Origin: HLUCCA09 sp038757905
Lineage (GTDB): Bacteria > Pseudomonadota > Alphaproteobacteria > Rhodobacterales > Rhodobacteraceae
NCBI GenBank assembly: GCA_038757905.1
Contig: JBCDGG010000070.1
Coordinates: forward strand, 1 to 26,582
DNA: 26,582 nucleotides
Direction of reading: 5' to 3'
The position numbers were made by a program, and so were the translations under genes. Positions within the stretch are counted from its first letter, which is position 1. Every line of letters begins with the position of its first letter. Below the pieces are notes generated by a model that saw nothing but the letters and a program-made list of their open reading frames with translations, was not told where the DNA came from and ran no database searches. This document shows positions 6,899-14,562 of this stretch, in pieces.

Positions 6899-7417
6899 AT
6901 GCGACCGTGGAAGATCGCCGCTTTTGCTGCCTTGGCCGGCGCGGCCCTCGCGGGTGTGGCATGGCTGACCGTCCTCAACGGGACACCGCGCGGCGGCGTC
7001 GCCGTTCTGGGCGACGAGGCCCCCGCCCTGCACCTGGCAATGGGCACGGCACAGGCGCTTCCCCTGCACACCGCAGCGGTGACGGTCGTATCGGTGCAAG
7101 GATGGGAGCGGTTGCGCTACATCCCCGACATGGCGGATCTCTGCGGGCCGGAATGCTTCGGCACGGGGGGCCTCGTGCGCGTCGTCCCGCTGAGCCCGAC
7201 GGGCTCCCGCAAGATCCTGTTCGTGAACCTCGAAGCCTGGCCCGGCACCGCCGGGCTGACCCGGGCCAGCGAGGAGAAGGACTTTGCCTGCGTGGCCGAA
7301 ACCCTCACGGCGGAGTTCGCGCGGCTGCGCCCGGCGCCGGTTCCGCACTGCGCCGCCCCGGTCGAGGTCGCACAGGGCACGCGGTGGGTCCTTCCGGCGG
7401 GTCTCGGAGCGCTATAG
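6899..7417 (+). CDS. Hypothetical membrane-anchored or secreted protein with four cysteines
   Basis: I do not recognise this 172-residue protein. It starts MRPWKIAAFAALAGAALAGVAWL, one strong hydrophobic segment after basic residues, so it is either anchored with the rest outside the cytoplasm or cleaved. The remainder holds four cysteines (82 and 86 in LCGPECFG, 131, 151) that could form two disulfides, consistent with a periplasmic location. The ATG at 6899 is preceded by GGAGG at ideal distance and by a plausible promoter. An upstream in-frame ATG at 6743 would bury the hydrophobic segment and is less likely. No domain is recognised. Confidence 0.7.
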   Translation: MRPWKIAAFAALAGAALAGVAWLTVLNGTPRGGVAVLGDEAPALHLAMGTAQALPLHTAAVTVVSVQGWERLRYIPDMADLCGPECFGTGGLVRVVPLSPTGSRKILFVNLEAWPGTAGLTRASEEKDFACVAETLTAEFARLRPAPVPHCAAPVEVAQGTRWVLPAGLGAL

Positions 7418-7875
7418 GACACCCGGCAGGCCCTTTGGAAGCCGCGTCCGAGGCAAGCGGAGACTGAAGCGCGTCGGCAGACGCACAGCACCGGACATCG
7501 CGCGTGCCCGGTCGTGGAGCAGCCGACCGATGGCGCGTCCTATGCGCCGGACTAAACCGCGTCTCGAGCGCGTGGTAAGCTTGCAGCGCGATGCCCAGGT
7601 GGCGGAGGCCCCAACGAACACGGCGCCTTCCAGTGAGGGCCGCCCAGCCTCACGAAGCCAGCTGCCCGCATACGCGACGGGGCGCCCCGCCGCCATTGGC
7701 CGGGAGGGCGCGCGGCACCCATCCAGGCGTCGCGGATCGAGGGCCCAAAGACACCGAACGACGTGCGCCGGAACAATCCTGCATCGACCACGCGTGCCGC
7801 GGCACGTCCGAACCCCGCCCCTTGCATCGGCGTCGGCCTCCCTATCCGTTGGTCCCATCGCTCCCAAGCGCCTGT
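7418..7875. other. 458-bp gap without a recognisable gene
   Basis: This gap lies between a plus-strand gene ending at 7417 and a minus-strand gene ending at 7876, so it is a convergent region. Several frames stay open across it on both strands, but their products are Arg/Pro/Ala-rich, have no family resemblance that I can name, and lack good ribosome binding sites. I see no tRNA, clear terminator or repeat. It could be gene debris or simply a long intergenic region. Confidence 0.5.
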
Positions 7876-8286
7876 CTATCCCTGCAAGGGCCCGCTCAGA
7901 TCCGCATCCGGGTAGGGCAGATCCTCCAACGCGACGTTGCGATAGTCGGGCTCCGGCGTGACGGGAAACCGGACAGCGGCGATCGCGTCCCGCTCCTCCA
8001 GCACCGCTTTGACGGCGCGGTGCATGCCGTCCATCAGGCGGCCCTCAGCGCATAGAAGGATCGGATGGCTCAGATCGGTCTGCCGGACCAATACCATATG
8101 CGCGGCGATGGAACGTGGCGTGGGCGTGCTCTCCGGGTCGGAGTACCACCAGTTCCGATCCAGCTCGCGCAACTCACGCAAGGGCAGGTGCAACGGCGTC
8201 AGATCGCGCGAGAGACGGACCAGCCGGTGCACATCCCAGATCCAGACGTCCTCTCCGACGCGGCGGGCATGGTATTGCTTTCTCAT
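7876..8286 (-). CDS. Conserved hypothetical protein with ParB-like DGMHR motif
   Basis: This 136-residue protein starts MRKQYHARRVGEDVWIWDVHRLV. Its central part, LLCAEGRLMDGMHRAVKAVLE (residues ~77-97), resembles the DGxHR motif of the ParB/sulfiredoxin fold, in which a short loop binds nucleotide. It lacks the DNA-binding part of true ParB proteins, so a partitioning role is unlikely. I recall similar small stand-alone proteins in many proteobacteria, all uncharacterised. It is 127 bases downstream of the amidohydrolase gene on the same strand and may be its distal partner or independent. Function unknown. Confidence 0.75.
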   Translation of the reverse strand: MRKQYHARRVGEDVWIWDVHRLVRLSRDLTPLHLPLRELRELDRNWWYSDPESTPTPRSIAAHMVLVRQTDLSHPILLCAEGRLMDGMHRAVKAVLEERDAIAAVRFPVTPEPDYRNVALEDLPYPDADLSGPLQG

Positions 8287-8413
8287 GGCGTCACCTTGCC
8301 CGCGAAGTCAGTTCGTCAGTGCCGTCAGACCCTTCCATGGCGCTCACACGACCCCAGTTCCCATCGCGCCGACGCCCGGAGCGACCGGCGGCCCAAAGGC
8401 CCCAAGGCGGCGC

Positions 8414-10333
8414 CTACTCGACGCGCCTTGTATCGGCAAAGAGCGCCGCGACAAGAAAGCCCGACACGCAGGCCGATGCATGCGGCTGCGACACCGCTTG
8501 CCGCAGCGCCGCGCTGCGCCGCACGGCAGGCATGGACACGGGCACCTCGGCATAGGCCGCCGCCACCCGCAACGCCCGGGCAAAGGCCATGTCGCCGTCC
8601 GGGCTCGGACGCCAGGGAAGGCTGCCCTCGTCCACGCCCTCCTCCGCCCGATAGACCGTCTCGCCCTCCTTGATCGTCGCCACCACGCGGAGGGTATCGA
8701 GCGCTTCGGGGTCGATCGCGGTCGGATCCTCGGACAGGATCACCAGATCCGCGAGCTTGCCGGGCGCCAGCGATCCTTTCTCGGCCTCCTCGAAATGCTG
8801 CCACGCCGGCCAGATCGTCATCGCCTTCAGCGCCGTCGTCACGTCCACCCGCTGGTCGGGGCCCAGGATGTCGCCCGACCTCGTCCGCCGGGTCACGGTG
8901 GCGTCGAGGATGCGCATCGAATCCGGAAAGGCGACCGGCGCGTCGTGGTGCGAGCCGAACATCATGCCCCGCTTCCGGACCCAGCCGGTGGGCGAGATGT
9001 TGTCGGCGGCCACGGGTCCCACGGTATGGTCGCGGTGCCAGTCACCCCAATAGTAGGTGTGCATCGGAAAGAGCGAGGGAAACACGCCCAGCCTGTCATA
9101 GGCGGCAACCTGGTCTTCGCGCAGGAACTGCCCATGGATCAGAACGGGGCGGGTATCGGGTTGCCCGAATTCCGCCTGAGCCGCATCGAGGGCCCCGATC
9201 AGCGCGTCCGAGGCGCGCTCGCCATTGGCGTGGGTGATGATCTGAATGCCGTTCTCATAGGCCCAGCGCACCGCCTCGTTGATCTGGTCGTCGCTGGCGG
9301 CGGCATAGCCCGCATAGGCGGGCGGGTACTGCCCGACCGGCGCGTAATATGGCCGGTCCCGCCATGCGGTGAAGCCCTGCGGGCTGCCGTCGATCGTCAG
9401 CTTCGCCCCGCCGACGCGCAGCCTGCTGTCATACTCGGCCGAAACGGTCGCGGCGATGTAGTCGCGGTCCACCAGGACATCCGGGTAGGTGACGATGTCG
9501 ATGGCAAAGCCCCCCTCCTCGGCCACCTGTCGCATGACATCCACCGTCCCCGGCATCGACCGGCCCTCCTGCGCGGTGGTGTAGCCGTAGGACGCCCAGA
9601 GCCGGGCACCCGCCCGGGCGAACTCGGCGAACCCCTCGTTCCCAAGATCACCCAGCAAGCTCACGAGCACGGCAAAATGGGCCGTCTCCTCCAGCACGCC
9701 GTCCGGGCTGCCGTCCGGCAACCGGCGAATGATGCCGCCCGGAGGGTCCGCGGTATCTGCGGTGAAGCCCGCAGCGGCGAGCGCGGCAGAGTTCGCCGCG
9801 CCGAAATGCCCCGACTGGTGCACGAGGTAGACGGGCACCTCGGTGCTGATCGCATCGAGGTCTGCGCGCGTGGGATGGCACAACTCCGCCAGTTGCGATT
9901 GGTCGTAGCCGAAGCCGATGATCAGCCCGACCTCGTCCACCACGTTTGTGTTTGCCTCCATCCAGTCCCGCAGGACCTGCTGAAGCGAGGCGATGTCCGT
10001 CACCGACCCGTCTGGTGGCGCAAGAAGATTGGCGGACAGGGCCTGCAGACCGCCCATCATCACGTGGCCATGGCTGTCCACGAAGCCGGGGATCAGGGCG
10101 CGGCCCTCCAGGTCCACCACGTCGGTCGCGTCGCCGGCAAGGGCGAGCATCTCTTCGCGCGTTCCAAGGGCCAGGATACGGCCATCCTGCACCGCCAGCG
10201 CCTCGGCCCGGGGCTCTGCGTCCTCCATTGTCAGGATCGGCCCGCCCTCGTAGATCGTGTCGGCGATCTCCTGTGCCGTCAGGGGGGCGGCGACGAGGGC
10301 CACCGGGAAAAGCGCCGCAAGAAATCTCATCAT
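8414..10333 (-). CDS. Exported YtcJ-type amidohydrolase (amidohydrolase family 3)
   Basis: This 639-residue protein starts MMRFLAALFPVALVAAPLTAQE, a clear Sec signal peptide cut after about residue 20, so the enzyme should act in the periplasm. The metal-dependent hydrolase fold is shown by IPGFVDSHGHVMMGG with the HxH pair (His88, His90), the region around LVHQSGHFGAANSAAL, ITHANGERASDALIGA, and LIHGQFLRE and GSHHDAPVAFPD towards the end. Family members hydrolyse amides, formamides or similar bonds, and the substrate cannot be told from sequence. The start at 10333 follows AGGAG. It lies 30 bases after the DUF2267 gene, so they are probably co-transcribed. The C-terminal ~50 residues are Ala/Arg/Val-rich and less typical. 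Confidence 0.85.
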   Translation of the reverse strand: MMRFLAALFPVALVAAPLTAQEIADTIYEGGPILTMEDAEPRAEALAVQDGRILALGTREEMLALAGDATDVVDLEGRALIPGFVDSHGHVMMGGLQALSANLLAPPDGSVTDIASLQQVLRDWMEANTNVVDEVGLIIGFGYDQSQLAELCHPTRADLDAISTEVPVYLVHQSGHFGAANSAALAAAGFTADTADPPGGIIRRLPDGSPDGVLEETAHFAVLVSLLGDLGNEGFAEFARAGARLWASYGYTTAQEGRSMPGTVDVMRQVAEEGGFAIDIVTYPDVLVDRDYIAATVSAEYDSRLRVGGAKLTIDGSPQGFTAWRDRPYYAPVGQYPPAYAGYAAASDDQINEAVRWAYENGIQIITHANGERASDALIGALDAAQAEFGQPDTRPVLIHGQFLREDQVAAYDRLGVFPSLFPMHTYYWGDWHRDHTVGPVAADNISPTGWVRKRGMMFGSHHDAPVAFPDSMRILDATVTRRTRSGDILGPDQRVDVTTALKAMTIWPAWQHFEEAEKGSLAPGKLADLVILSEDPTAIDPEALDTLRVVATIKEGETVYRAEEGVDEGSLPWRPSPDGDMAFARALRVAAAYAEVPVSMPAVRRSAALRQAVSQPHASACVSGFLVAALFADTRRVE

Positions 10334-10363
10334 GGCAAGCTCCTGATCGAAAGGGCGCACCGG

Positions 10364-10822
10364 TCAGACGATGCGCTGGCAAAGGTCGCGCGGGTCGGCG
10401 GTGTCGACGTGCCAGAACGCGCGCGCCGCCTCCGGCAGATCTGCGAGAACGGCGTCGAGGTCGCGCTGGTCAACCGAGCGGCGCAGCGCCCAGGCCGTGG
10501 CCTCGATGGCGTTCTCGGGGGTCAGATTGTGATGCGGTCGAAGCGCCTGCACCTCGCGCGTCAGCGTGGCGCGATCGGCGAAGGCGCGGGGCGGCGCCTC
10601 GATCTCCCAGCCAGCTACGAAGATCGCGCGCAGGGTGGAGGGCAACACGCTGGCGAAGGCGATGCCCTGCGCGGGCGTCAGACGACGACGGAACACCTGC
10701 AGGACACCGTCTACCGCGGTGTAGGTCATGTTGTTGGAGGACAGGTTCATCCGGCTTCGCGCATCGTCGAGGAACGCGCGAAACTCCTTCTCGGAGTGCC
10801 GGTAGGTCCACGGCATCGGCAT
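10364..10822 (-). CDS. DUF2267 family protein
   Basis: This 152-residue protein matches the DUF2267 family (pfam10025): WTYRHSEKEFRAFLDDAR at the start, then TAVDGVLQVFRRRLTP, SVLPSTLRAIFVAGW, and a second helical half. Such proteins are small helical bundles of unknown role, often near stress or transport genes. The ATG at 10822 follows AGGTGG; a second ATG lies two codons in. It is the first gene of a pair with the amidohydrolase. The BMP-operon terminator lies just upstream, which separates this pair from the purine operon. Confidence 0.8.
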   Translation of the reverse strand: MPMPWTYRHSEKEFRAFLDDARSRMNLSSNNMTYTAVDGVLQVFRRRLTPAQGIAFASVLPSTLRAIFVAGWEIEAPPRAFADRATLTREVQALRPHHNLTPENAIEATAWALRRSVDQRDLDAVLADLPEAARAFWHVDTADPRDLCQRIV

Positions 10823-10889
10823 GGGATGGCGCCACCTGTAACCAGATCGTACGCCCCCGACGGTACCCGCGCCGCCCCTGTCCGCCCAG

Positions 10890-10918
10890 AAAAAAGGCCC
10901 GCCGGGGGGCGGGCCTTT
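10890..10918 (-). terminator. Rho-independent terminator of the xdh/BMP operon
   Basis: On the minus strand an 11-bp GC-rich stem (10918-10908 with 10903-10893; core GGCGGGCC/GGCCCGCC), with a four-base loop at 10904-10907, is followed by a run of six Ts (complement of 10895-10890, the first of them paired). It lies 46 bases after the stop of the binding-protein gene, on the correct strand to end the whole operon. The few Ts on the plus side could give weak activity in the other direction, but no plus-strand gene ends there. Confidence 0.85.
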
Positions 10919-10963
10919 GGACGCGGGGCGCAGGGGTCCGGCCCTTACGCCGGCCGGACCCGC

Positions 10964-12040
10964 CTATTGCGGGATGTCCCCGGACAATCCTTCGACGTAG
11001 AAATTCATGCCCAGAAGCGTGCCGTCGTCGGCCACCTCGCCGTCGGCGAGCCAGACGCTGCCATCCTGCATGTTGAGCGGGCCGGTGAACGGGTGGTATT
11101 CGCCCGCGGCGATGCTTTCTTTCAGCGCCATCGCCTCGGCGGCGACGTCGGCCGGAACCGCATCGGTGATCTCACCGATGCCCACCATGCCGTCCCCGAT
11201 CCCATGCCAGGTGTCGACGCTGCCCCAAGTGCCGTCCTTCACCGCCTGGACACGGTCCACATAATAGGGCCCCCAGATGTCGAGGATCGACGAAACGCGC
11301 GGCGCCGGCTTGAAATCCGCCATGTCGGACGCCTGCCCGAAGCCGATCACGTTGCCGGCCTCTGCCGCGGCCGCCAAGGGCGCGGTGCTGTCAGTGTGCT
11401 GCAGGATCACGTCGGCGCCCTGCTCGATCAGCGCGGTGGCGGCGTCGGCCTCCTTGGCCGGATCGAACCACGTGTAGACCCAGACAACCCGGAATTCGAC
11501 ATCGGGATTGGCCTTCTTGGCATGGATATAGGCGGAGTTGATGCCGCGGATCACTTCCGGGATCGGGTACGAGGCGATGTAGCCGATCACGTTGCTTTCC
11601 GTCATCGAGCCGGCGATGTGGCCCTGCACGGCACGGCCTTCATAGAAGCGGGCCGAATAGGTCGAGACATTGTCGGCGCGCTTGTACCCCGTCGCATGCT
11701 CGAACCTCACATCGGGAAACTTCTCAGCGACGGCGATGATCTGGTCCATGTAGCCGAACGACGTCGCAAACACGATGTCGACGCCCGAAAGCGCCATCTG
11801 GGTCATCGCGCGCTCGGCGTCGGCGCCCTCGGGCACGCTTTCCTGAAAGATCGTCTCGACATCGTCGCCAAAGGCTTCCTCGACCGCCAGACGCCCCTCG
11901 TTGTGGGTGAAGGTCCAGCCTCCGTCCCCGATCGGCCCGACATAGACGAAGCCGACCTTGGTTGGGTCGTCCTGCGCATTCGCAGCACTGCCGAGCGCCA
12001 GCGCAAGCGCTGCCGAGGCAAGAAAGGATCGTCTGAACAT
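10964..12040 (-). CDS. BMP-family ABC transporter substrate-binding protein
   Basis: This 358-residue periplasmic protein belongs to the BMP/Med family (pfam02608), which binds purine nucleosides or related bases for an ABC importer. MFRRSFLASAALALALGSAANA is a Sec signal peptide with cleavage before QDD. There is no lipobox cysteine, so it is soluble. Family marks are KVGFVYVGPIGDGGWT, FATSFGYMD, HATGYKRADNVSTYSARFYEGRA and IIGYIASYPIPEVI-like text, and the ligand-site Trp/Phe in VWVYTWFDPAKE. It is the last gene of the operon, 27 bases after permease 2, and is followed by a strong terminator. Linkage to xanthine dehydrogenase suggests a purine ligand such as xanthine, hypoxanthine, guanine or a nucleoside. 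Confidence 0.92.
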   Translation of the reverse strand: MFRRSFLASAALALALGSAANAQDDPTKVGFVYVGPIGDGGWTFTHNEGRLAVEEAFGDDVETIFQESVPEGADAERAMTQMALSGVDIVFATSFGYMDQIIAVAEKFPDVRFEHATGYKRADNVSTYSARFYEGRAVQGHIAGSMTESNVIGYIASYPIPEVIRGINSAYIHAKKANPDVEFRVVWVYTWFDPAKEADAATALIEQGADVILQHTDSTAPLAAAAEAGNVIGFGQASDMADFKPAPRVSSILDIWGPYYVDRVQAVKDGTWGSVDTWHGIGDGMVGIGEITDAVPADVAAEAMALKESIAAGEYHPFTGPLNMQDGSVWLADGEVADDGTLLGMNFYVEGLSGDIPQ

Positions 12041-12067
12041 GGTAGTCTCCCTGATGGATGCGGCTCT

Positions 12068-13000
12068 TCACGCGGCCGCATGAAACGATTTCCCCAAGGC
12101 GGCTGGCGCCCCCAGCGCCGCACGAGCCCGCCCCGACGACATAACGACCAGGACGAGGATCGTCAGGATGTAGGGCGACATCGACAGATACTCGACCGGG
12201 ATCGCAACCCCCGCAGCTTGCAGGTTGAGTTGTAAAACGGTCAATCCGCCAAAAAGATAGGCGCCCAGCAAAAGCCGGCCGGGCCGCCAGGCGGCGAACA
12301 CGACGAGGGCAAGCGCGATCCACCCGGCGCCGGCGGTCATGCCCTCGGTCCATTGGGGCACCCGCACGAGGCTGATATAGGCGCCGCCGAGCCCCGCGCA
12401 GGCCCCGCCAAACGCGATCGCGGCCAGCCGGATACGAACAACCTTGTAGCCCAGCGCATGGGCGGCCTCGGCGCTCTCTCCCACGGCGCGCAGGATCAGA
12501 CCGGCCCGGGAATGCTGCAGAAAGTACCAGATGGCGGCGCAGAGCAGGAGCGACAGGTACACCATCGCATCGTGTCGGAAGAGGATGGTGCCGAGCACCG
12601 GGATGTCGCCCAGCGGGCCCCAATTGACCTCCGGCACCTCCACCCCGCGGATACCGATATAGCCTTGCCCGATCAGGGCCGACAGGCCGAGACCGAACAG
12701 CGTCAGGGCCAACCCGGTCGCCACCTGGTTCGACATCAGCACCTGCGTCAGCACACCGAAAAGGAGCGAAAGCGCCGCCCCTCCGACAGCGGCGGCGGCA
12801 AAGCCAAGCGTCGCCGATTGTGTCTCGAGCCCCGCGGCAAAGCCCGTCACCGCACCCACGATCATCATGCCTTCGACGCCGAGGTTCAGAACCCCCGCGC
12901 GCTCGACCACCAGCTCCCCCAGCGCCGCGAGCAGAATAGGCGTGGACGCCACCATCAGCGAGGCGATCAGAAGCACCCAGTTGATCGACGACAAGTCCAT
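12068..13000 (-). CDS. ABC transporter permease, BMP/purine type (second)
   Basis: This 310-residue inner-membrane permease (BPD_transp_2, pfam02653) has about eight hydrophobic segments. The family signature at the N-terminus is ELVVERAGVLNLGVEGMM, and the coupling region appears around HALGYKVVRIRLAAIAFGGACAG. It pairs with the other permease as the heterodimeric channel of the BMP importer. The ATG at 13000 is only 3 bases past the stop of the small membrane-protein gene, so translation is coupled. The binding protein follows 27 bases downstream. Confidence 0.92.
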   Translation of the reverse strand: MDLSSINWVLLIASLMVASTPILLAALGELVVERAGVLNLGVEGMMIVGAVTGFAAGLETQSATLGFAAAAVGGAALSLLFGVLTQVLMSNQVATGLALTLFGLGLSALIGQGYIGIRGVEVPEVNWGPLGDIPVLGTILFRHDAMVYLSLLLCAAIWYFLQHSRAGLILRAVGESAEAAHALGYKVVRIRLAAIAFGGACAGLGGAYISLVRVPQWTEGMTAGAGWIALALVVFAAWRPGRLLLGAYLFGGLTVLQLNLQAAGVAIPVEYLSMSPYILTILVLVVMSSGRARAALGAPAALGKSFHAAA

Positions 13001-13003
13001 GGC

Positions 13004-13336
13004 CTAGCCCCCACCGCGCAGAAAGAAGGACGCAAACACCGCTCCGTTGAGTCCGACGAGAAACGCAAAGACCCGCTGACGGCCGTCCCGGGCCGAGCGC
13101 AGGCGGAAGCCGGGCCAGAGGCGCCCCAGGGCTTCGGCCGTGCGGGCAACGAGGCGCTCGGCCCACGTGTTCTCCGCCATACCGGCAACGAACGGGGCCA
13201 GGGCGGCGGCGGTGAAAAGCGACGCGGCCAGCGCGATCAAGGCGGGGGAACCGATCAGCCCGAATGCTAGAGCCGCCGCCAGCACGCCCGCGCCAAAGGT
13301 CAGGGCCACCGGCCCAAGAGCGGCGGACCGGGTCAC
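13004..13336 (-). CDS. Small membrane protein wedged between the two permeases
   Basis: This 110-residue protein has two hydrophobic segments near the N-terminus (GPVALTFGAGVLAAALAFGL and ALIALAASLFTAAALAPFVAG), a basic amphipathic middle, and a third segment near the C-terminus (VFAFLVGLNGAVFASFFL). It begins with GTG at 13336, overlapping the permease stop (GTGA), and ends 3 bases before the next permease's ATG, so it is tightly coupled on both sides. I recognise no domain. Classical BMP operons have only ATPase, two permeases and binding protein, so this could be an extra transporter subunit, an assembly factor or a small regulator. That it is a real gene is supported by the overlaps and membrane pattern. 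Confidence 0.75.
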   Translation of the reverse strand: MTRSAALGPVALTFGAGVLAAALAFGLIGSPALIALAASLFTAAALAPFVAGMAENTWAERLVARTAEALGRLWPGFRLRSARDGRQRVFAFLVGLNGAVFASFFLRGGG

Positions 13337-14418
13337 GCCGTGCTCCGCGGCTTCAGCCGGAACCGGAAGTTCGTCATCACATCCACACCGAGCAGAAAGA
13401 ACAGCAGCATCCCCTGAAATGCCTGAATGGCGGCGGCGGGAATGCCGAGCATGAGCTGCGCCAACTCGCCGCCGATATAGGTCAGCGCCATCAGCAGCCC
13501 GGCCAGAAGGATGCCGATCGGGTGAAGCCGGCCCAGAAACGCCACGATGATGGCAGTGAACCCGTAGCCGGAGGCGAAGTCGATCGAGATCTGCCCGGCG
13601 GGCCCGGTCGCCTCGAAGAGACCGGCCATTCCGGCCAGCGCCCCGGAGAGCCCGAGGCAGACAAAGACCAGCCGCGCCGGGCTGACGCCGGCAAAACGCG
13701 CAGCGCGCGGCGCCTCGCCGGCCAGACGGATCTGAAACCCCAGAAGGTGCCGCGACAGCAGGATGTAGCCGAAGATGACGGCGATGAAGGCCGCGACGAC
13801 GCCCCAATGCATGCCCGTTCCTGCAATCAGTTCGGTGTTGGACGACGCCTCCCAGTCGCGCAGGTTGCGCGACCCCGGGAACCCGCCGCCTTCGGGGTTC
13901 CGCAGGGGCCCGAGCGCCATCGCGGCCACAAGCTGTTCGGCCACATAGACCAGAAGCAGCGAGACAAGGATCTCGTTGGTCCGAAACGCTACCTTCAGGA
14001 TCGCCGGGATCATCGCCCAGAGGAAGCCGCCCAAAGCGCCGGCCAGCACCATTCCGGGGAAGATCAGCGCGCTCTCCGCCGGATAGAGCGCCAGCCCGAA
14101 CCCCGCCCCGCAAAGCGCGCCGACGATGTACTGGCCCTCGGCCCCGATGTTCCAGATCCCCGCGCGAAAGCCGATCGCAAGGCCGATGGCGATCAGAATC
14201 AGCGGCCCGGCCTTCACAAGAAGCTGCGGGCGCGAGAAGGCCGCGAACTGCTCGTTGAAGATCGGATCCCAGAAGATCGTGCGGATCGCCTCGAACGGGT
14301 CCTTGCCGAGCGCGGCAAACATCAGCCCGCCCGCGATCATGGTCAGAAGAACGGCCACGATTGGGGTTGCATAGGTCCAGCCTCGGGACGGTTCGGGCCG
14401 TTTCTCCAGAACGATCAC
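13333..14418 (-). CDS. ABC transporter permease, BMP/purine type (first)
   Basis: This 361-residue inner-membrane permease (BPD_transp_2) has about nine to ten hydrophobic segments. The family signature is FRAGIWNIGAEGQYIVGA, and later segments include FRTNEILVSLLLVYVAEQL and GEAPRAARFAGVSPARLVF, the expected coupling helix contacting the ATPase. The start is taken as GTG at 14418, giving VIVLEKRPEPSRGW, because the frame further upstream is Arg-rich and unlike the family. A GGGG-rich stretch lies about 8 bases before it. It is separated from the ATPase gene by 144 bases, in which I see no gene, and overlaps the next gene by 4 bases. Confidence 0.9.
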   Translation of the reverse strand: MIVLEKRPEPSRGWTYATPIVAVLLTMIAGGLMFAALGKDPFEAIRTIFWDPIFNEQFAAFSRPQLLVKAGPLILIAIGLAIGFRAGIWNIGAEGQYIVGALCGAGFGLALYPAESALIFPGMVLAGALGGFLWAMIPAILKVAFRTNEILVSLLLVYVAEQLVAAMALGPLRNPEGGGFPGSRNLRDWEASSNTELIAGTGMHWGVVAAFIAVIFGYILLSRHLLGFQIRLAGEAPRAARFAGVSPARLVFVCLGLSGALAGMAGLFEATGPAGQISIDFASGYGFTAIIVAFLGRLHPIGILLAGLLMALTYIGGELAQLMLGIPAAAIQAFQGMLLFFLLGVDVMTNFRFRLKPRSTA

Positions 14419-14562
14419 GCGCCTGCCCCCCGTTCGGGCCGGCTCGCGCCCCGCCCGCACGCCTGCGAAACGCAGAAGCCGCGGCCGACCGGCGCCACCG
14501 CGCATGCCCCTGGCCCCCGGTGGAGGCCGCAGGGCGACGGCCGGACGCCGAGGAGCGGTCGG

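Noticed and set aside
7958..12235. A 1425-codon open frame on the plus strand.
   Set aside because: It lies antisense to the ParB-like, amidohydrolase, DUF2267 and BMP genes, which have clear families and signal peptides. The product is Arg/His/Gly-rich without domains, as expected for the antisense of GC-rich coding sequence.
14419..14562. A possible extension of permease 1 into the 144-bp gap after the ATPase gene.
   Set aside because: The added residues are Arg/Gly-rich and unlike permease N-termini. The GTG at 14418 with a G-rich site fits better. I see no other gene or clear signal in this gap.
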